From contig JAISCO010000253.1 in the NCBI GenBank assembly GCA_031265535.1, positions 1 to 14,471 of the forward strand: a DNA stretch of 14,471 bases, read 5' to 3'. Below the pieces are notes generated by a model that saw nothing but the letters and a program-made list of their open reading frames with translations, did no database searches and was not told the DNA's origin. Each line of letters opens with the position of its first letter. The first letter of the stretch is position 1. Below are positions 14,212 to 14,471 of this stretch, in pieces. The position numbers were made by a program, and so were the translations under genes. This DNA comes from Spirochaetaceae bacterium (GTDB taxonomy: Bacteria > Spirochaetota > Spirochaetia > Treponematales > Breznakiellaceae).

Positions 14212-14471
14212 ATGCTTGATGTGCTGTACGCCCTTATTATTTTCCCGCTGGTTCAAATTATTGAACTGTGTTTTTCTTTTGTGTACCTGGTGGCCGGTAA
14301 AAGTTCCGGGGCCGCCCTTATGGGGGTCAGCCTGGCGGTAAGCGTTCTTACCCTGCCCCTTTATTTCCGCGCGGAAAAATGGCAGGAGGCCGAGCGGGAA
14401 ACCAGGAAGCGCATGGCGGGAAAGATCAAAAAAATAAAGGCGGTCTTTTCCGGCGATGAACAGTACATGAT
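14212..14471 (+). CDS. YidC/Oxa1-type membrane insertase (N-terminal part)
   Basis: The first 86 residues are present; the gene runs off the window. MLDVLYALIIFPLVQIIELC is a first membrane helix, followed by a short loop and a second helix (AALMGVSLAVSVLTLPLYF). The charged stretch RAEKWQEAERETRKRM and then KIKKIKAVFSGDEQYM follow. This order, with LTLPLY-[RK]-x-E and KIKxIK, is typical of the conserved core of YidC/Oxa1 proteins, which insert proteins into the inner membrane. It starts with the core helices and lacks the large periplasmic domain of proteobacterial YidC. A GGAG site (14202-14205) lies 6 bp before the ATG. Many spirochaetes have more than one such gene, so it may be a paralogue rather than the main insertase. 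Confidence 0.75.
   Translation, partial: MLDVLYALIIFPLVQIIELCFSFVYLVAGKSSGAALMGVSLAVSVLTLPLYFRAEKWQEAERETRKRMAGKIKKIKAVFSGDEQYM

Noticed and set aside
14042..14341. Open frame bridging the lipoprotein and the YidC-type gene
   Set aside because: It overlaps both in another frame and shows no protein features; the CGCTGTCTG tandem inside it is a short low-complexity stretch.

Overview
The window looks like part of a free-living or gut-associated spirochaete chromosome, most likely a termite-gut type Treponema. This is inference from gene content and style: an LplB/YtcP-type sugar ABC operon with a large lipoprotein binding protein, a YlxP-like DUF503 gene, a YidC/Oxa1-type gene, surface-polysaccharide genes, and long repeat-rich gaps. 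No rRNA, tRNA, CRISPR array or recognisable defence operon was seen.

Layout. (1) Bases 1-518 hold the last 32 codons of a probable IS4-type transposase, a run of 14 G, and degenerate repeat modules. (2) 519-2027 encodes a soluble CapD/WbpM-type nucleotide-sugar 4,6-dehydratase. (3) 2127-3971 encodes an RNase II/R-family (RNB) exonuclease. (4) 3972-4766 is gene-free and holds two tandem copies, about 375 bp apart, of a roughly 300-bp repeat. (5) 4767-7747 is a probable three-gene unit: ychF, a family 2 glycosyltransferase with an apparent internal deletion, and an rmlB-like dehydratase that overlaps it by ATGA. (6) 7748-7963 is a hairpin-rich gap before a metallo-beta-lactamase-fold hydrolase (7964-8809). 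(7) On the minus strand, 12538 down to 8878, is an operon of lplB-like permease, ytcP-like permease and solute-binding lipoprotein, with a good promoter and a palindromic candidate operator. (8) 12605-13168 is gene-free and packed with hairpins. (9) 13169 to the end encodes a DUF503 protein, an unrecognised lipoprotein and the N-terminus of a YidC/Oxa1-type insertase.

How the genes fit together. The two dehydratases and the glycosyltransferase point to cell-surface polysaccharide synthesis, but no rmlA, rmlC or rmlD is present. The minus-strand operon is an oligosaccharide importer without its own ATPase, as is usual for the LplB/YtcP class. The MBL-hydrolase gene and the importer operon share an 11-bp palindromic motif upstream, which hints at common control.

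Most interesting signal. No clear new protein system is visible. The best lead is the repeat family: its right-hand end carries a TTGAAA box and a conserved palindrome, and at two places (upstream of 519 and of 4767) a TATAxT box follows exactly 17 bp later, just before a gene with no good Shine-Dalgarno site. This looks like a dispersed repeat acting as a promoter module. All matches here were found by eye; no database search was run.
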